Shown: positions 1 through 8,337 of the stretch, piece after piece | How positions within the stretch are numbered: position 1 is the first letter of the stretch | Layout: each line of letters starts with the position of its first letter | Origin: Polaribacter sp. | GTDB lineage: Bacteria; Bacteroidota; Bacteroidia; Flavobacteriales; Flavobacteriaceae | Direction: 5' to 3' | Assembly: GCF_024639685.1 (NCBI RefSeq) | Contig: NZ_JAHEHX010000001.1 | Span: 147,339-211,338 of the forward strand | DNA length: 64,000 bases | Made by a program: the position numbers and the translations under genes | Notes under the pieces: generated by a model | The model's input: the letters and a program-made list of their open reading frames with translations, nothing else | Databases searched by the model: none | What the model was told of the DNA's origin: nothing

Positions 1-121
1 TAAGAAAAATTAAAAGTATCCTCTCCACTAATAGAACTAGAACTATCAAAATAAAATCTAGATCCAGAGTTGCCCCCTGTAGTTGCTAATCTTGTTATTA
101 CTATATCTTGTTGTGCATTAA
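1..121. repeat. Direct repeat, copy A (partner at 571-691)
   Basis: This stretch is identical, base for base, to 571-691. The offset of 570 bp equals 190 codons, so the repeat keeps the reading frame of the secreted protein. Copy A may continue left of the window. Confidence 0.95.
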
Positions 122-737
122 AATCTGCATTAACTTTTATTGTCACAGAAGCATTGGCTGAATTTTCTCCATCAGATACTTCATAAGTAAAATTAACCTC
201 TCCAGAGAAATTTGGAACAGGTGTATAAGTAAAAGTATAATCATTATTTAATGTCAATGTACCCGATTCAGGCCCTTCAATTAAAGAAACTGTTAATTCC
301 TCTCCCTCTAAATCAGCATCGTTAGATCTTACATCAAAAGTTAAAGTTTCATTGTAATTTATAGTAATATAATCATCGTTTGCCAAAACATTTTCTTGTC
401 CTATAAAACTAAAAACGTCTCCAGCTGAAAAGTAACTATTAAATTGATTTGGAAGAAGTATGCTTCCATCTGCAGGAACATTATTAAGAATTTGAGAAAT
501 AATGTAATCAGGATTTAATCCTTGATCAAGAAGTGAATTTCCGCCACTCCCTTGCCAACCTATATTACTATAAGAAAAATTAAAAGTATCCTCTCCACTA
601 ATAGAACTAGAACTATCAAAATAAAATCTAGATCCAGAGTTGCCCCCTGTAGTTGCTAATCTTGTTATTACTATATCTTGTTGTGCATTAATAATAAAAC
701 AAAAAAATAGGGTAAATACTGTAGTAATTTTTTTCAT
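1..737 (-). CDS. Secreted protein with tandem cadherin/Ig-like repeat units (3' end outside the window)
   Basis: Reading starts at the ATG at 737 and stays open to position 1, so only the first 245 codons are seen. Residues 1-19 (MKKITTVFTLFFCFIINAQ) form a signal peptide. The mature part contains a stretch typical of bacterial cadherin-like/Ig-like tandem domains: ENVLANDDY, DVRSNDADLEGEEL, YTFTYTPVPNFSGEVNFTY and VSDGENSANASVTIKV. After about 190 residues the sequence starts again with NAQQDIVITRLATTGGNSG, identical at the DNA level to the first copy. Such proteins are usually surface adhesins or parts of large exoproteins in Flavobacteriaceae; substrate or partner cannot be read from this part. 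No catalytic motif is visible. The number of repeat units beyond the edge is unknown. Confidence 0.8.
   Translation of the reverse strand, partial: MKKITTVFTLFFCFIINAQQDIVITRLATTGGNSGSRFYFDSSSSISGEDTFNFSYSNIGWQGSGGNSLLDQGLNPDYIISQILNNVPADGSILLPNQFNSYFSAGDVFSFIGQENVLANDDYITINYNETLTFDVRSNDADLEGEELTVSLIEGPESGTLTLNNDYTFTYTPVPNFSGEVNFTYEVSDGENSANASVTIKVNADFNAQQDIVITRLATTGGNSGSRFYFDSSSSISGEDTFNFS
571..691. repeat. Direct repeat, copy B
   Basis: Second copy of the 121-bp perfect repeat. It begins in the coding region just after the signal peptide cleavage region (the shared bases start inside the codons for NAQQ), and the two copies diverge immediately after position 691 versus 121, which marks a sharp duplication boundary. 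Confidence 0.95.
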
Positions 738-839
738 AATAATTTAATTTTAGTAAATATATATATATTAAATAAAAAATTGTGATTTTTTTTGTTAAAT
801 AGGTTTTTACCAAAAAATCAAATTTAACACCCTTAAATA

Positions 840-1079
840 TCACCAATCTATAGGCTTGTTGGTGGTATGCGAAACACTTGTTACTTTGGGTAATATATAA
901 GGCATTAACTTAATAAGCAACTCAACTCTTTCTTTTGGCTTTAAATTGTCCAAATGCGTTTGTATTTGCTCTAATTCTTGATATAAAACATCTTTAAATA
1001 CAGACCTTAACTCTTTTGTTAATTTGTTTTGTGTACCCTTCTGTCTTCCTCCATATTTAATCCCTGTTGTATTTGCCAT
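840..1079 (-). CDS. Small conserved protein with N-terminal GRxxGTxNK motif
   Basis: The 79-residue product starts with KYGGRQKGTQNK, followed by two predicted helices and the segment KERVELLIKLMPYILPKV. Similar short proteins with a GRPKGTPNK-type start and a conserved ELLIKLMPYVLPKV region are frequent in Bacteroidota near phage-like or other mobile DNA; the basic N-terminus resembles that of DUF5681-type or small terminase-like proteins, but I cannot assign a role. It lies in a region with few intact genes, and a start-less remnant reads in the same direction just upstream. The true function is unknown; DNA binding is only an inference from the basic N-terminus. Confidence 0.6.
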   Translation of the reverse strand: MANTTGIKYGGRQKGTQNKLTKELRSVFKDVLYQELEQIQTHLDNLKPKERVELLIKLMPYILPKVTSVSHTTNKPIDW

Positions 1080-1147
1080 ACTATTTAATACTATTATAGA
1101 TTTATTTATATATAGGTTCTTTTAAATTCTTTTGCATATCTATTAGT

Positions 1148-1339
1148 TTAATATCCATTAGGTAATAGTAAAACATTACTTTGATGAGGTTTAATAAGGG
1201 GTAAGCCATTATAATCCGCTATACCCTCATTATATAACAGTTCCTTTAAAGCGTAGATGTCTATTAGGTTTTGGTAGAAAGAGTTCGAGAATGGAATCGT
1301 AAGGGGTACAAATAAAAACCTCAAATAACTGAATACAAG
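1148..1339 (-). pseudogene. Start-less open frame, probable gene remnant
   Basis: A 63-codon open stretch ends at TAA 1148-1150 and follows an in-frame TAA at 1340-1342. It has no ATG, GTG or TTG in a plausible place, but its composition looks like protein: SNSFYQNLIDIYALKELL, then YNEGIADYNGLPLIKPHQ and VLLLPNGY at the end. It reads toward the GRxxGTxNK gene, 69 bp downstream. I do not recognise the family. The most likely reading is the C-terminal remnant of a deleted accessory gene. Confidence 0.35.
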
Positions 1340-1628
1340 TTAATTGGGGTTTTGTTTTTACATATCTGCACAACTATTGCACAACAAAGCAAAAAAAACG
1401 CCAAAAAATCCAATACAACTTCATTTATAAAGACCCCCGGTTACTTTTTAAAAATCACTTTCCTTTTTAGCACTTTTCTGACAAATGTATATATAGTAAA
1501 AGAACCGTTAATATTGGGTATTTAATTATGAGTTAACAAAGTTTTTTTGGAAGCTTACAAAAATGACTAGAGAATCGGTAGATAATAAAAAAATGGTCTA
1601 TTCAGTTTATTTTAATATCTTCAAATAA
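1340..1628. other. Intergenic stretch without a recognisable gene
   Basis: Both strands were read. A T-loop-like GTTCGAG near 1278 and GGGGTAC near 1304 briefly suggest a tRNA 3' end, but the flanking bases do not form a T-stem. No terminator or promoter box is clear. Confidence 0.4.
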
Positions 1629-2477
1629 TTATTTTTTAGTGTCATTCCTTTTCAAGTAGATATTATAAATTAAACCAAAAACGATAAGAAATATTCCTAA
1701 AAGAGTCCATAAATTATACACTTCACCAAACCAAAAAGCACCTATTACAATCGTTATTACAACTTCTAAATATTTAATTGGGGCTATTAAGTTGGTTTCT
1801 TGAGCTTGAAAGGCTTTGGTCATATACAATTGCCCTACATATCCTAATATTCCTGTACTTAAAAACAATACGAATTCTAATAAAGTTGGATTTTGCCAAT
1901 ACCGCACACTCATTAGACCGCCAAAAACAAAGGCCAACACCATAAAATAATTGATAATTACTAAAGGGTGATCTTTATTTCCTATTTTTCGAATAACAAC
2001 AAAAATTAGCCCCAAAAATACTGCAGAAAATAATACTAAAGTCAATCCTATATAATTAACTTCCGCACCAAAGCCTTTAATAATTAGTACTCCTAAAAAT
2101 GCAATAACAAACAAAAGCCATTGTACAGGCCTTATTTTTTCTTTTAAAAAAACCAACGCAAAAACAGCTGCAAATATTGGTGCTACATATCTTAAAGAAA
2201 CTGCTGTGCCTACTGGTAAGTAGTGTAAAGACTGAAAAAAACAAGTTAGAGAAATAACACCAAACACACCCCTTGTAAACAGCAGTTTTCTTTCGTTTCC
2301 TAACATGGGTATTTTCTGTTTTAGTAATAAAGGAAGTGTAAAACACAACGTTCCTGTAGACCTAAAAAAAACAATCTGATACACATTAAAATGACTAAGG
2401 TACTTTACAAAAGAGCTCATTAACGCAAATGCTAATGCGCTTATAATCATAAATACTATGGGATTGTTTACTTTCAA
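1629..2477 (-). CDS. DMT-superfamily transporter with EamA domains
   Basis: The protein has about ten hydrophobic segments arranged as two EamA halves, the usual plan of drug/metabolite exporters of about 280-300 residues. TM1 is MIISALAFALMSSFVKYL, and the first half ends with FLKEKIRPVQWLLF; the second half has the matching segment FWFGEVYNLWTLLGIFLI. The substrate cannot be told from the sequence. Longer reading is possible from GTG at 2498, but a TAnnTTTG promoter box covers 2498-2505, so I prefer the TTG at 2477 (MKVNNPIVF); the ATG at 2450 is the other candidate. The gene appears to be transcribed alone. Confidence 0.8.
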   Translation of the reverse strand: MKVNNPIVFMIISALAFALMSSFVKYLSHFNVYQIVFFRSTGTLCFTLPLLLKQKIPMLGNERKLLFTRGVFGVISLTCFFQSLHYLPVGTAVSLRYVAPIFAAVFALVFLKEKIRPVQWLLFVIAFLGVLIIKGFGAEVNYIGLTLVLFSAVFLGLIFVVIRKIGNKDHPLVIINYFMVLAFVFGGLMSVRYWQNPTLLEFVLFLSTGILGYVGQLYMTKAFQAQETNLIAPIKYLEVVITIVIGAFWFGEVYNLWTLLGIFLIVFGLIYNIYLKRNDTKK

Positions 2478-2497
2478 TAGATATTTTGTAATGCACA

Positions 2498-2505
2498 CAA
2501 ATGTA
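2498..2505 (-). promoter_or_regulatory. Promoter -7 box of the DMT transporter gene
   Basis: Reads TACATTTG on the minus strand, matching the Bacteroidota -7 consensus TAnnTTTG, and lies about 20 nt before the preferred TTG start. Confidence 0.4.
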
Positions 2506-2530
2506 AATGATTTTTAGGCAAAAAAGAGCA

Positions 2531-2567
2531 AAAAAAAAGAGCTGATATTATATCGGCTCTTTTTTTG
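2531..2567 (-). terminator. Rho-independent terminator
   Basis: AGAGCTGAT and ATCGGCTCT form a 9-bp stem (one G-U) with a 5-nt loop, flanked by A and T tracts on both sides, so it can work in both directions. It directly follows the stop codon of the barrel-tail remnant at 2574. Confidence 0.75.
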
Positions 2568-2573
2568 TACAAT

Positions 2574-2624
2574 TTATAAATCCCCCAACTTATAATTGTA
2601 ATACACTCCAAAGATAATACTTAT
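2574..2624 (-). pseudogene. C-terminal tail of a lost outer-membrane beta-barrel protein
   Basis: The last codons before TAA at 2574-2576 encode ISIIFGVYYNYKLGDL, the alternating aromatic/hydrophobic pattern of a final beta-strand in Bacteroidota outer-membrane proteins. The open frame upstream has no credible start and becomes un-barrel-like within about 20 codons. A good terminator follows at once. I read this as the 3' stump of a deleted gene that kept its terminator; chance similarity over 16 codons is possible. Confidence 0.35.
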
Positions 2625-2646
2625 TTGTTGTTATGTAATTTAAAGT

Positions 2647-2695
2647 TCGTTTCTTACGATTTATCTGTCGATGAATAACGTTTAAGTATCGATGA
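2647..2695. promoter_or_regulatory. Three short direct repeats at 21-bp spacing, possible response-regulator site
   Basis: TCGATGA occurs at 2668 and 2689, and a weaker TCGTTTC at 2647, all exactly 21 bp apart. Direct repeats on one DNA face about 21 bp apart are the arrangement bound by LytTR-type response regulators in general. The sequence itself does not match the published LytTR consensus well, so this is a weak suggestion. Confidence 0.25.
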
Positions 2696-2837
2696 GTGGT
2701 GAGTCACAATAAGTTTAATTAACTCATTTTAAGGAGTGTAAAAATGGGTCTAAATTATAAGATAACTATAAGTTATTTGAAGAGGTGTTATTAAAATTCT
2801 TTAAATGGTTGAATTTTAAAAGTAAGTCGTAAAAAAA

Positions 2838-3287
2838 TTAAATATGAATTTGTCTATTAATTTGCTGATCTAAAGAAATAAAAGTCTCTGTTCTAGAAAC
2901 TCCTTTTATGTTTTGTATATCTTTATTTAAAAGATGCATTAAATCGTCGTTGTTTTTACAAAGTATTTTTATAAAAATCGCGTAATTACCTGTTGTATAG
3001 TGACTTTCAACAATTTCAGGTATTTCATTAAGCCTTTTTATTGCAGAAGAGTATAGACTAGAAGCATCTAAAAAAATACCCACAAAAGCAGTAGTAGTAT
3101 ATCCTAAAGACCTTGGATTTATGACCATTTTATAGCCATCTATAAGTGCTGACTTCTCTAATTTTTTTAATCTTTGATGAATTGCAGCACCAGAAATACC
3201 TACTTCTCTTGCAATGCTTAGTATTGGGGTTCTAGCGTCTTCTACTAACCTTTTAATGATAATTTTATCTATGCCATCTATCTTCAT
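2838..3287 (-). CDS. Lrp/AsnC family transcriptional regulator
   Basis: The 149-residue protein has an N-terminal winged HTH (RTPILSIAREVGISGAAI as its HTH core, residues about 19-36) and a C-terminal RAM/AsnC ligand-binding domain ending in TFISLDQQINRQIHI, a form very typical of one Lrp paralogue in Flavobacteriaceae. I start at the ATG at 3287 (MKIDGIDK); the longer frame to 3332 adds a hydrophobic N-terminus not expected in this family and would overlap the terminator of accC. Lrp proteins bind amino acids or related small molecules and act as dimers or octamers on DNA. The target genes are not visible here. Confidence 0.9.
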   Translation of the reverse strand: MKIDGIDKIIIKRLVEDARTPILSIAREVGISGAAIHQRLKKLEKSALIDGYKMVINPRSLGYTTTAFVGIFLDASSLYSSAIKRLNEIPEIVESHYTTGNYAIFIKILCKNNDDLMHLLNKDIQNIKGVSRTETFISLDQQINRQIHI

Positions 3288-3310
3288 AATCATAAATATT
3301 TGAGTTAAAG

Positions 3311-3346
3311 ATAAAAAAAAAGAGCTCACCAAATGGCTTGCTCTTT
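3311..3346 (-). terminator. Terminator downstream of accC
   Basis: AAAGAGC and GCTCTTT enclose an inner CCA/TGG pairing, followed on the minus strand by a run of nine T. It ends the accB-accC transcript before the Lrp gene. Confidence 0.7.
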
Positions 3347-3378
3347 CTTTTATTGTCTTTTCTAAAAAATGAAATGTA

Positions 3379-4716
3379 TTAATTCATCTTAAAATCTTCC
3401 ATGAATTTGGTGGTATAATTTCCTGAAACATAATCTGGATGATCCATTAGTTGCCTATGAAAAGGAACTGTTGTTTTAACACCTTCTATTACAAACTCGT
3501 CTAAAGCTCTTTTCATTTTATTTATTGCTTCTTCTCTCGTTTGTGCAGTTACAATCAATTTAGCAATCATAGAGTCGTAATTTGGCGGTATCATATACCC
3601 TGCATACACATGAGTATCTAAACGGATTCCATGACCACCAGGAGTATGTAAAACGGTGATTTTACCGGGTGCTGGTCTAAAATTATTGTAAGGATCTTCA
3701 GCATTAATTCTACACTCTATAGAATGCAACTGTGGATAGTAATTCTTACCAGAAATAGGCACACCTGCAGCTACTAAAATTTGCTCACGAATTAAATCGT
3801 AGTTTACAACTTCTTCTGTAATTGGGTGCTCTACTTGAATTCTAGTATTCATTTCCATAAAGTAGAAATTTCTGTGCTTGTCTACCAAAAACTCAACAGT
3901 TCCTGCACCTTCATATCCAATATATTCTGCAGCTTTTACAGCAGCTTCACCCATTTTTTCTCTTAATTCATCTGTCATGAATGGAGATGGTGTCTCTTCT
4001 GTAAGCTTTTGATGACGTCTTTGAACAGAGCAGTCTCTTTCAGACAAATGACATGCTTTACCAAAAGAATCACCAACAATTTGAATTTCGATATGCCTTG
4101 GCTCTTCAATGAGTTTTTCCATATACATATCGTTATTCCCAAAGGCAGCTTTACTTTCCTGTCTTGCAGAATCCCAAGCATCTTTTAAGTCCTCTGGTTT
4201 CCAAACAGCACGCATTCCTTTACCTCCACCTCCTGCAGAAGCTTTTAACATTACAGGATAACCTGTTTCTACAGCAAGCTTTTCGCACTCTTTGAAGTCT
4301 TTAATTACACCTTCAGAGCCAGGTACACAAGGAACTCCTGCAGCTATCATAGTAGATTTTGCATTCGCTTTATCTCCCATTTGGTCTATCATTTTACCAG
4401 AAGCACCAATAAATTTAATGTGATGTTCTTCACATAAATTAGAGAATTTTGCGTTTTCTGATAAAAAACCATACCCTGGATGTATAGCATCTGAATTTGT
4501 AATTTCTGCAGCTGCAATAATGTTAGACATTTTTAAGTAAGATTCGCTACTTGGAGCAGGTCCAATACAAACTGCTTCATCCGCAAATCTAACATGTAAA
4601 CTTTCTGCATCTGCCTTAGAATAAACTGCAACAGTTTTTATACCCATTTCTTTACAGGTTCTAATAACACGTAAGGCTATTTCTCCTCTGTTTGCAATTA
4701 GTATTTTTTTAAACAT
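3379..4716 (-). CDS. accC: Acetyl-CoA carboxylase, biotin carboxylase subunit
   Basis: The 445-residue protein has the full biotin carboxylase plan: N-terminal preATP-grasp domain ([20 protein letters not shown]), central ATP-grasp domain with the glycine-rich [14 protein letters not shown] loop near residue 160, the metal/catalytic segment [15 protein letters not shown] near 285, and the C-terminal domain. It carboxylates biotin on AccB using ATP and bicarbonate, the first half-reaction of malonyl-CoA formation in the cytoplasm. It lies 69 bp downstream of accB in the yceD-rpmF-fabH-accB-accC cluster, so it is certainly part of lipid synthesis. The length is normal. Confidence 0.97.
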   Translation of the reverse strand: MFKKILIANRGEIALRVIRTCKEMGIKTVAVYSKADAESLHVRFADEAVCIGPAPSSESYLKMSNIIAAAEITNSDAIHPGYGFLSENAKFSNLCEEHHIKFIGASGKMIDQMGDKANAKSTMIAAGVPCVPGSEGVIKDFKECEKLAVETGYPVMLKASAGGGGKGMRAVWKPEDLKDAWDSARQESKAAFGNNDMYMEKLIEEPRHIEIQIVGDSFGKACHLSERDCSVQRRHQKLTEETPSPFMTDELREKMGEAAVKAAEYIGYEGAGTVEFLVDKHRNFYFMEMNTRIQVEHPITEEVVNYDLIREQILVAAGVPISGKNYYPQLHSIECRINAEDPYNNFRPAPGKITVLHTPGGHGIRLDTHVYAGYMIPPNYDSMIAKLIVTAQTREEAINKMKRALDEFVIEGVKTTVPFHRQLMDHPDYVSGNYTTKFMEDFKMN

Positions 4717-4785
4717 CGTATAAGAATTTAAAATGATGAATTTTGGGTGTTAAAATAAATTGGTAACACCAAAAAAGATTCGATA

Positions 4786-5268
4786 TTAAGAAGGATCAAC
4801 TAAAAATAAAGGTTGATCAAATTCTACTGGTGTCGAATCATCGACTAAAACTTTAACGATTTTACCTGATATTTCAGATTCTATTTCATTAAATAATTTC
4901 ATTGCTTCAATTACACAAACAGTATCCCCTGTACTAATATCTGTACCAACTTCTACAAAATTTGGTTTGTCTGGCGCTGGTTTTCTGTAAAATGTTCCAA
5001 TAATTGGAGATTTTACAACAATATACTTGTCTTCATCATTATTAGCTGCAACTGGTGCAGGTGCCTCTGAAACTGGTACTTGTGGCGTAGGCGCTGCAGC
5101 TGGCATTTGTGGAATGCCTGCCATTGGCGCAGCTTGTACAATTGTAGTTTCTGGTTTTCCTGAACCTGTTTTAATTGTAATTTTAACATCTTCCATTTCT
5201 AACTTTACCTCGCTTGCGCCAGATTTTGCTACAAATTTTATAAGATTTTGAATCTCTTTAATGTCCAT
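4786..5268 (-). CDS. accB: Acetyl-CoA carboxylase, biotin carboxyl carrier protein
   Basis: The 160-residue protein has an N-terminal helix pair, an Ala/Pro-rich linker at about 48-73, and a C-terminal biotinyl domain with the biotinylation site in CVIEAMKLFNEIE (lysine near residue 123). It carries carboxybiotin between AccC and the carboxyltransferase, whose subunits are not in this window. Its neighbours fabH and accC confirm the pathway. Confidence 0.97.
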   Translation of the reverse strand: MDIKEIQNLIKFVAKSGASEVKLEMEDVKITIKTGSGKPETTIVQAAPMAGIPQMPAAAPTPQVPVSEAPAPVAANNDEDKYIVVKSPIIGTFYRKPAPDKPNFVEVGTDISTGDTVCVIEAMKLFNEIESEISGKIVKVLVDDSTPVEFDQPLFLVDPS

Positions 5269-5294
5269 GCTTCTTATTTGTTTAGTTGTTGTTA

Positions 5295-6293
5295 TTAAGA
5301 ATTATACGCCCACTTTAGGTAAATAGCTCCCCATGTGAAGCCACCACCAAAAGCGGCAAAAATTAAGTTATCTCCTTTTTTTAATTGATTTTCATAGTCT
5401 GCTAATAAAAGAGGTAAAGTTGCAGATGTGGTATTTCCATATCTATGGATGTTCATCATTACTTTTTCTGAACTAACACCTACTCTATTCGCTGTTGCTT
5501 CTATGATTCTTTTATTTGCTTGGTGCGCTACCAACCATTGAATATCTTTTTCTGTAAGGTTATTTCTAGTTAGCATTTTTTCTGAAACACTTGCCATATT
5601 AGAAACCGCATATTTAAATACCGTTTTACCTTCTTGGTACACAAAATGTTTATTATTTTTTACGGTATCTTCTGTAGGAGGCATAATAGAGCCACCAGCT
5701 TCTATTCTTAAAAAATCTCTCCCCACACCATCACTTCTTAAATATTCGTCTTGTAAACCAAGACCTTCTTCATTTGGCTCAAATAAAGCAGCTCCTGCAC
5801 CATCTCCAAAGATAATACATGTTGCTCTGTCTGTATAATCTATAATAGAAGACATTTTATCTGCGCCTATCAGTAATACTTTTTTATAGCGACCACTTTC
5901 TACGTAACTCGCTGCTGTAGACATTCCATATAAGAAACTAGAACATGCGGCTTGTAAATCGTATGAAAATGCATTTATAGCACCAATATTTGTAGCAACA
6001 TAAGATGCTGTAGCTGCAACTGGTAAATCTGGTGTAGCTGTAGCTACAATTACTAAGTCAATGTCTTCAGCTTTAGCGTTTGATTTTTGTAGTAAATCTT
6101 CGGCAGCTTTAATGGCCATATATGAGGTTCCTAAACCTTCTCCCTTTAGTATTCTTCTTTCTTTAATTCCTGTTCTAGAAGTAATCCATTCGTCATTCGT
6201 TTCTACATAGGTTTCTAACTCTTTATTGGTTAGAATATAGTCAGGAACATATTTTCCTACGGCTGTAATTGCTGCAGTTATTTTTGTGATCAT
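5295..6293 (-). CDS. fabH: Beta-ketoacyl-ACP synthase III
   Basis: The 332-residue protein has the KAS III catalytic triad: Cys in DLQAACSSFLYG near residue 115, His in VAHQANKRIIEA near 258 and Asn in HRYGNTTSATLPLLL near 288. It condenses acetyl-CoA or a branched-chain acyl-CoA with malonyl-ACP to start fatty acid synthesis; Flavobacteriaceae commonly make iso-branched acids, so branched primers are likely, but this is not shown by the sequence. It is followed after 26 bp by accB. A terminator-like hairpin lies upstream, after rpmF, so part of the transcription may stop there. Confidence 0.96.
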   Translation of the reverse strand: MITKITAAITAVGKYVPDYILTNKELETYVETNDEWITSRTGIKERRILKGEGLGTSYMAIKAAEDLLQKSNAKAEDIDLVIVATATPDLPVAATASYVATNIGAINAFSYDLQAACSSFLYGMSTAASYVESGRYKKVLLIGADKMSSIIDYTDRATCIIFGDGAGAALFEPNEEGLGLQDEYLRSDGVGRDFLRIEAGGSIMPPTEDTVKNNKHFVYQEGKTVFKYAVSNMASVSEKMLTRNNLTEKDIQWLVAHQANKRIIEATANRVGVSSEKVMMNIHRYGNTTSATLPLLLADYENQLKKGDNLIFAAFGGGFTWGAIYLKWAYNS

Positions 6294-6393
6294 TAAGATA
6301 TATTTCTTAAAATTATAATATTCAAAAGTAGTAAAAAATATTACACTGTTTTACCAAAAAACCATCAAAAAACATAGTTTTTTTGATAAATAA

Positions 6394-6422
6394 CAAAAAA
6401 AAACCCTCAAAAATGAGAGTTT
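6394..6422 (-). terminator. Terminator after rpmF
   Basis: On the minus strand AAACTCTCA pairs with TGAGGGTTT (one G-U) across a short T-rich loop and is followed by a run of T. It could reduce read-through from yceD-rpmF into fabH. Confidence 0.65.
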
Positions 6423-6446
6423 TACTGATTGTAAGATAAGCCTATT

Positions 6447-6647
6447 TTAAGCCTCCGCTGATGCAGACGCTGATTCTAAAACAACTTGACCTCTGTAATA
6501 TAATTTACCTTCGTGCCAATGTGCTCTGTGGTATAAATGTGCTTCTCCAGTTGTTGGATCTGTAGCTATTTGTTGAGCAGATGCTTTATAATGTGTTCTC
6601 CTCTTATCTCTTCTAGTTTTAGATATTTTTCTTTTAGGATGTGCCAT
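6447..6647 (-). CDS. rpmF: 50S ribosomal protein L32
   Basis: The 66-residue basic protein begins [20 protein letters not shown], the standard L32 start, and ends with an Ala/Ser/Glu tail. The zinc cysteines found in some L32 proteins are absent (the region is [17 protein letters not shown]), the usual zinc-free form. It is directly downstream of the yceD gene, with the stop and start 1 bp apart in effect, a pairing conserved widely in bacteria. Confidence 0.97.
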   Translation of the reverse strand: MAHPKRKISKTRRDKRRTHYKASAQQIATDPTTGEAHLYHRAHWHEGKLYYRGQVVLESASASAEA

Positions 6648-6648
6648 T

Positions 6649-7191
6649 TTATGTCTTTTTTTCTGTTATTAAATTCTTTAATTTATCCCATCTTGGGTCT
6701 GTAATTTCTACAGTTTTTTCTTCTTTTATCTCTAGTTCTTTTAATTTATTTAATGCTTCAGACTCCATGGTACCGTCTAATACTTTTGGATGTACTCTTT
6801 TGCTTGGAACCGCCAAAACAATCATTTCATAAATAAACTGTGCTACATTAAACTCATAAGCTTCATGAGGTAAAATTAAAATTTCCTCATTATCATCATT
6901 AAATTCAGAGCCAAATTTTACAACTAATGGTAATTCTGAATCTATTTCTTGATGATACAATTCGCTTGTAACATCACAAGGGAGCTCTACAGTTCCTTCT
7001 GCAATAAATGTAAGCTCAAATAATGTGCTTTTTTTAGTAAAATGTAATGAAACTTTTATGGATGAACTATGATAATCATCAAAATTAAAAGCTTCAAAGA
7101 ACTTATTATCAATTGTGTAATTAAACTCATGCTTTCCTTCTTTTAATCCTACAAACTGTATGTTGAATTGTTTTAAGTCTTTCATAGTCAA
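6649..7191 (-). CDS. yceD: YceD-family protein (DUF177)
   Basis: The 180-residue protein belongs to the DUF177/YceD family, which is almost always encoded immediately upstream of rpmF. Visible landmarks are [16 protein letters not shown] near the middle, the acidic stretch [20 protein letters not shown] and the C-terminal [13 protein letters not shown], which matches the family's conserved tail. In plants and E. coli, relatives affect 23S rRNA accumulation, so a role in ribosome assembly is the reasonable inference. The CxxC pairs seen in some members are missing. Confidence 0.88.
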   Translation of the reverse strand: MTMKDLKQFNIQFVGLKEGKHEFNYTIDNKFFEAFNFDDYHSSSIKVSLHFTKKSTLFELTFIAEGTVELPCDVTSELYHQEIDSELPLVVKFGSEFNDDNEEILILPHEAYEFNVAQFIYEMIVLAVPSKRVHPKVLDGTMESEALNKLKELEIKEEKTVEITDPRWDKLKNLITEKKT

Positions 7192-7207
7192 ACATCAATT
7201 GAGCGTG

Positions 7208-7215
7208 CAAAGATA
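7208..7215 (-). promoter_or_regulatory. Promoter -7 box of the yceD-rpmF cluster
   Basis: TATCTTTG on the minus strand matches TAnnTTTG exactly and lies 16 nt before the yceD start. Confidence 0.5.
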
Positions 7216-7268
7216 CAAAAAAATGTATTTCTGTCATGTTTTTATTAAAAAATTAAAAACCTTTTAAA

Positions 7269-8303
7269 TTACTTAGCTTTTAAAGGGTTTTCTGTTAACT
7301 CACTATATTCTTTTCTAGATTTATATACCTGAATTGCAGTAAATAAAGCTTCTTTAAATGAAGATGAATTGGCATTGTTTTCTCCTGCAATATCATATCC
7401 AGTTCCATGATCTGGTGATGTTCTGATGTGACTTAAACCTGCTGTAAAGTTTACCCCTTTCCCAAAAGATAATGCCTTAAAAGGCGCTAAACCCTGATCA
7501 TGATAAGTAGCCAAAACACCATCAAACTGTTTATAGGTTTCTGAGCCAAAAAAGCCATCTGCTGCATAAGGCCCAAAAACTAATTTACCCGAATTTGCAA
7601 TTTCTTTTAGTGTTGGCTTTATAATAGTGTCATCTTCTTCTCCTATAATTCCATTATCTCCACAATGAGGATTTAAAGATAATACTGCTATTTTAGGTTT
7701 GTTAATTCCAAAGTCTTGCTGCAAAGAATTGTACATTGTAGCTACCTTACTCTTAATTAAGTTTGGAGTAATCGTTTCTGCTACTTTAGCAATTGGAATA
7801 TGGCCTGTAATTAAACCAATCCTTAATTCATTTGTCATTAATATCATTAGGCTATTGCCTTCTAGGTTTTCTTCTAAATACTCTGTATGACCAGGTGCTT
7901 TAAACGCGTCTGACTGAATATTTTCTTTGTTTATAGGCGCCGTTACCAGTACATCTATCTTATCTTCTTTTAAATGTTTTACTGCAGCTTCTAGAGATTT
8001 AAAGGCAAAATTACCAGATTCTTTGGTGGACTTACCTAATTCTATATTAACCTCCTCTTTCCAAATATTTAAAACATTTATTTTGTTATGATTAATTTGG
8101 TTTATTGCAGTAATTCCATGAACTGGCATTTGTAAGTTTAATGCTTTTTTATGATAAGAAATAGCCTTTGTAGCACCAAAAAGAACAGGGGTACAAAAAT
8201 CTAACATTCTTTTATCTTCGAAAGTCTTTAAGATAACCTCTACACCAATCCCATTTAAATCTCCAATTGAGATTCCAACAATTATTTTATCCATTTTATC
8301 CAT
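7269..8303 (-). CDS. pdxA: 4-hydroxythreonine-4-phosphate dehydrogenase
   Basis: The 344-residue protein shows PdxA features: VGISIGDLNGIGVEVILK at the start, VTAPINKENI near residue 116, the metal-binding histidine in APGHTEYLEE near 137, LNPHCGDNGIIGEED, and the C-terminal ATYHDQGLAPFKAL and RTSPDHGTGYDIAG. It oxidises 4-phosphohydroxythreonine with NAD during pyridoxal phosphate synthesis. It stands alone, divergent from ribE with overlapping promoter boxes; pdxJ is not in the window. Confidence 0.96.
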   Translation of the reverse strand: MDKMDKIIVGISIGDLNGIGVEVILKTFEDKRMLDFCTPVLFGATKAISYHKKALNLQMPVHGITAINQINHNKINVLNIWKEEVNIELGKSTKESGNFAFKSLEAAVKHLKEDKIDVLVTAPINKENIQSDAFKAPGHTEYLEENLEGNSLMILMTNELRIGLITGHIPIAKVAETITPNLIKSKVATMYNSLQQDFGINKPKIAVLSLNPHCGDNGIIGEEDDTIIKPTLKEIANSGKLVFGPYAADGFFGSETYKQFDGVLATYHDQGLAPFKALSFGKGVNFTAGLSHIRTSPDHGTGYDIAGENNANSSSFKEALFTAIQVYKSRKEYSELTENPLKAK

Positions 8304-8323
8304 AGTAAACCTTGTAATATGCT

Positions 8324-8331
8324 TATTTTTG
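8324..8331 (+). promoter_or_regulatory. Promoter -7 box of ribE
   Basis: TATTTTTG matches TAnnTTTG, 30 nt before the ribE ATG. Confidence 0.4.
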
Positions 8332-8337
8332 TACTTA

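Noticed and set aside
1270..1310. tRNA 3' end or attachment site (GTTCGAG followed by GGGGTAC)
   Set aside because: The bases around the T-loop-like heptamer do not form a T-stem and there is no acceptor partner; no integrase gene is near.
2077..2346. 89-codon open frame on the minus strand inside the DMT transporter gene
   Set aside because: It lies in another frame of the same strand, has unusual composition and no recognisable fold; it is a shadow of the transporter.
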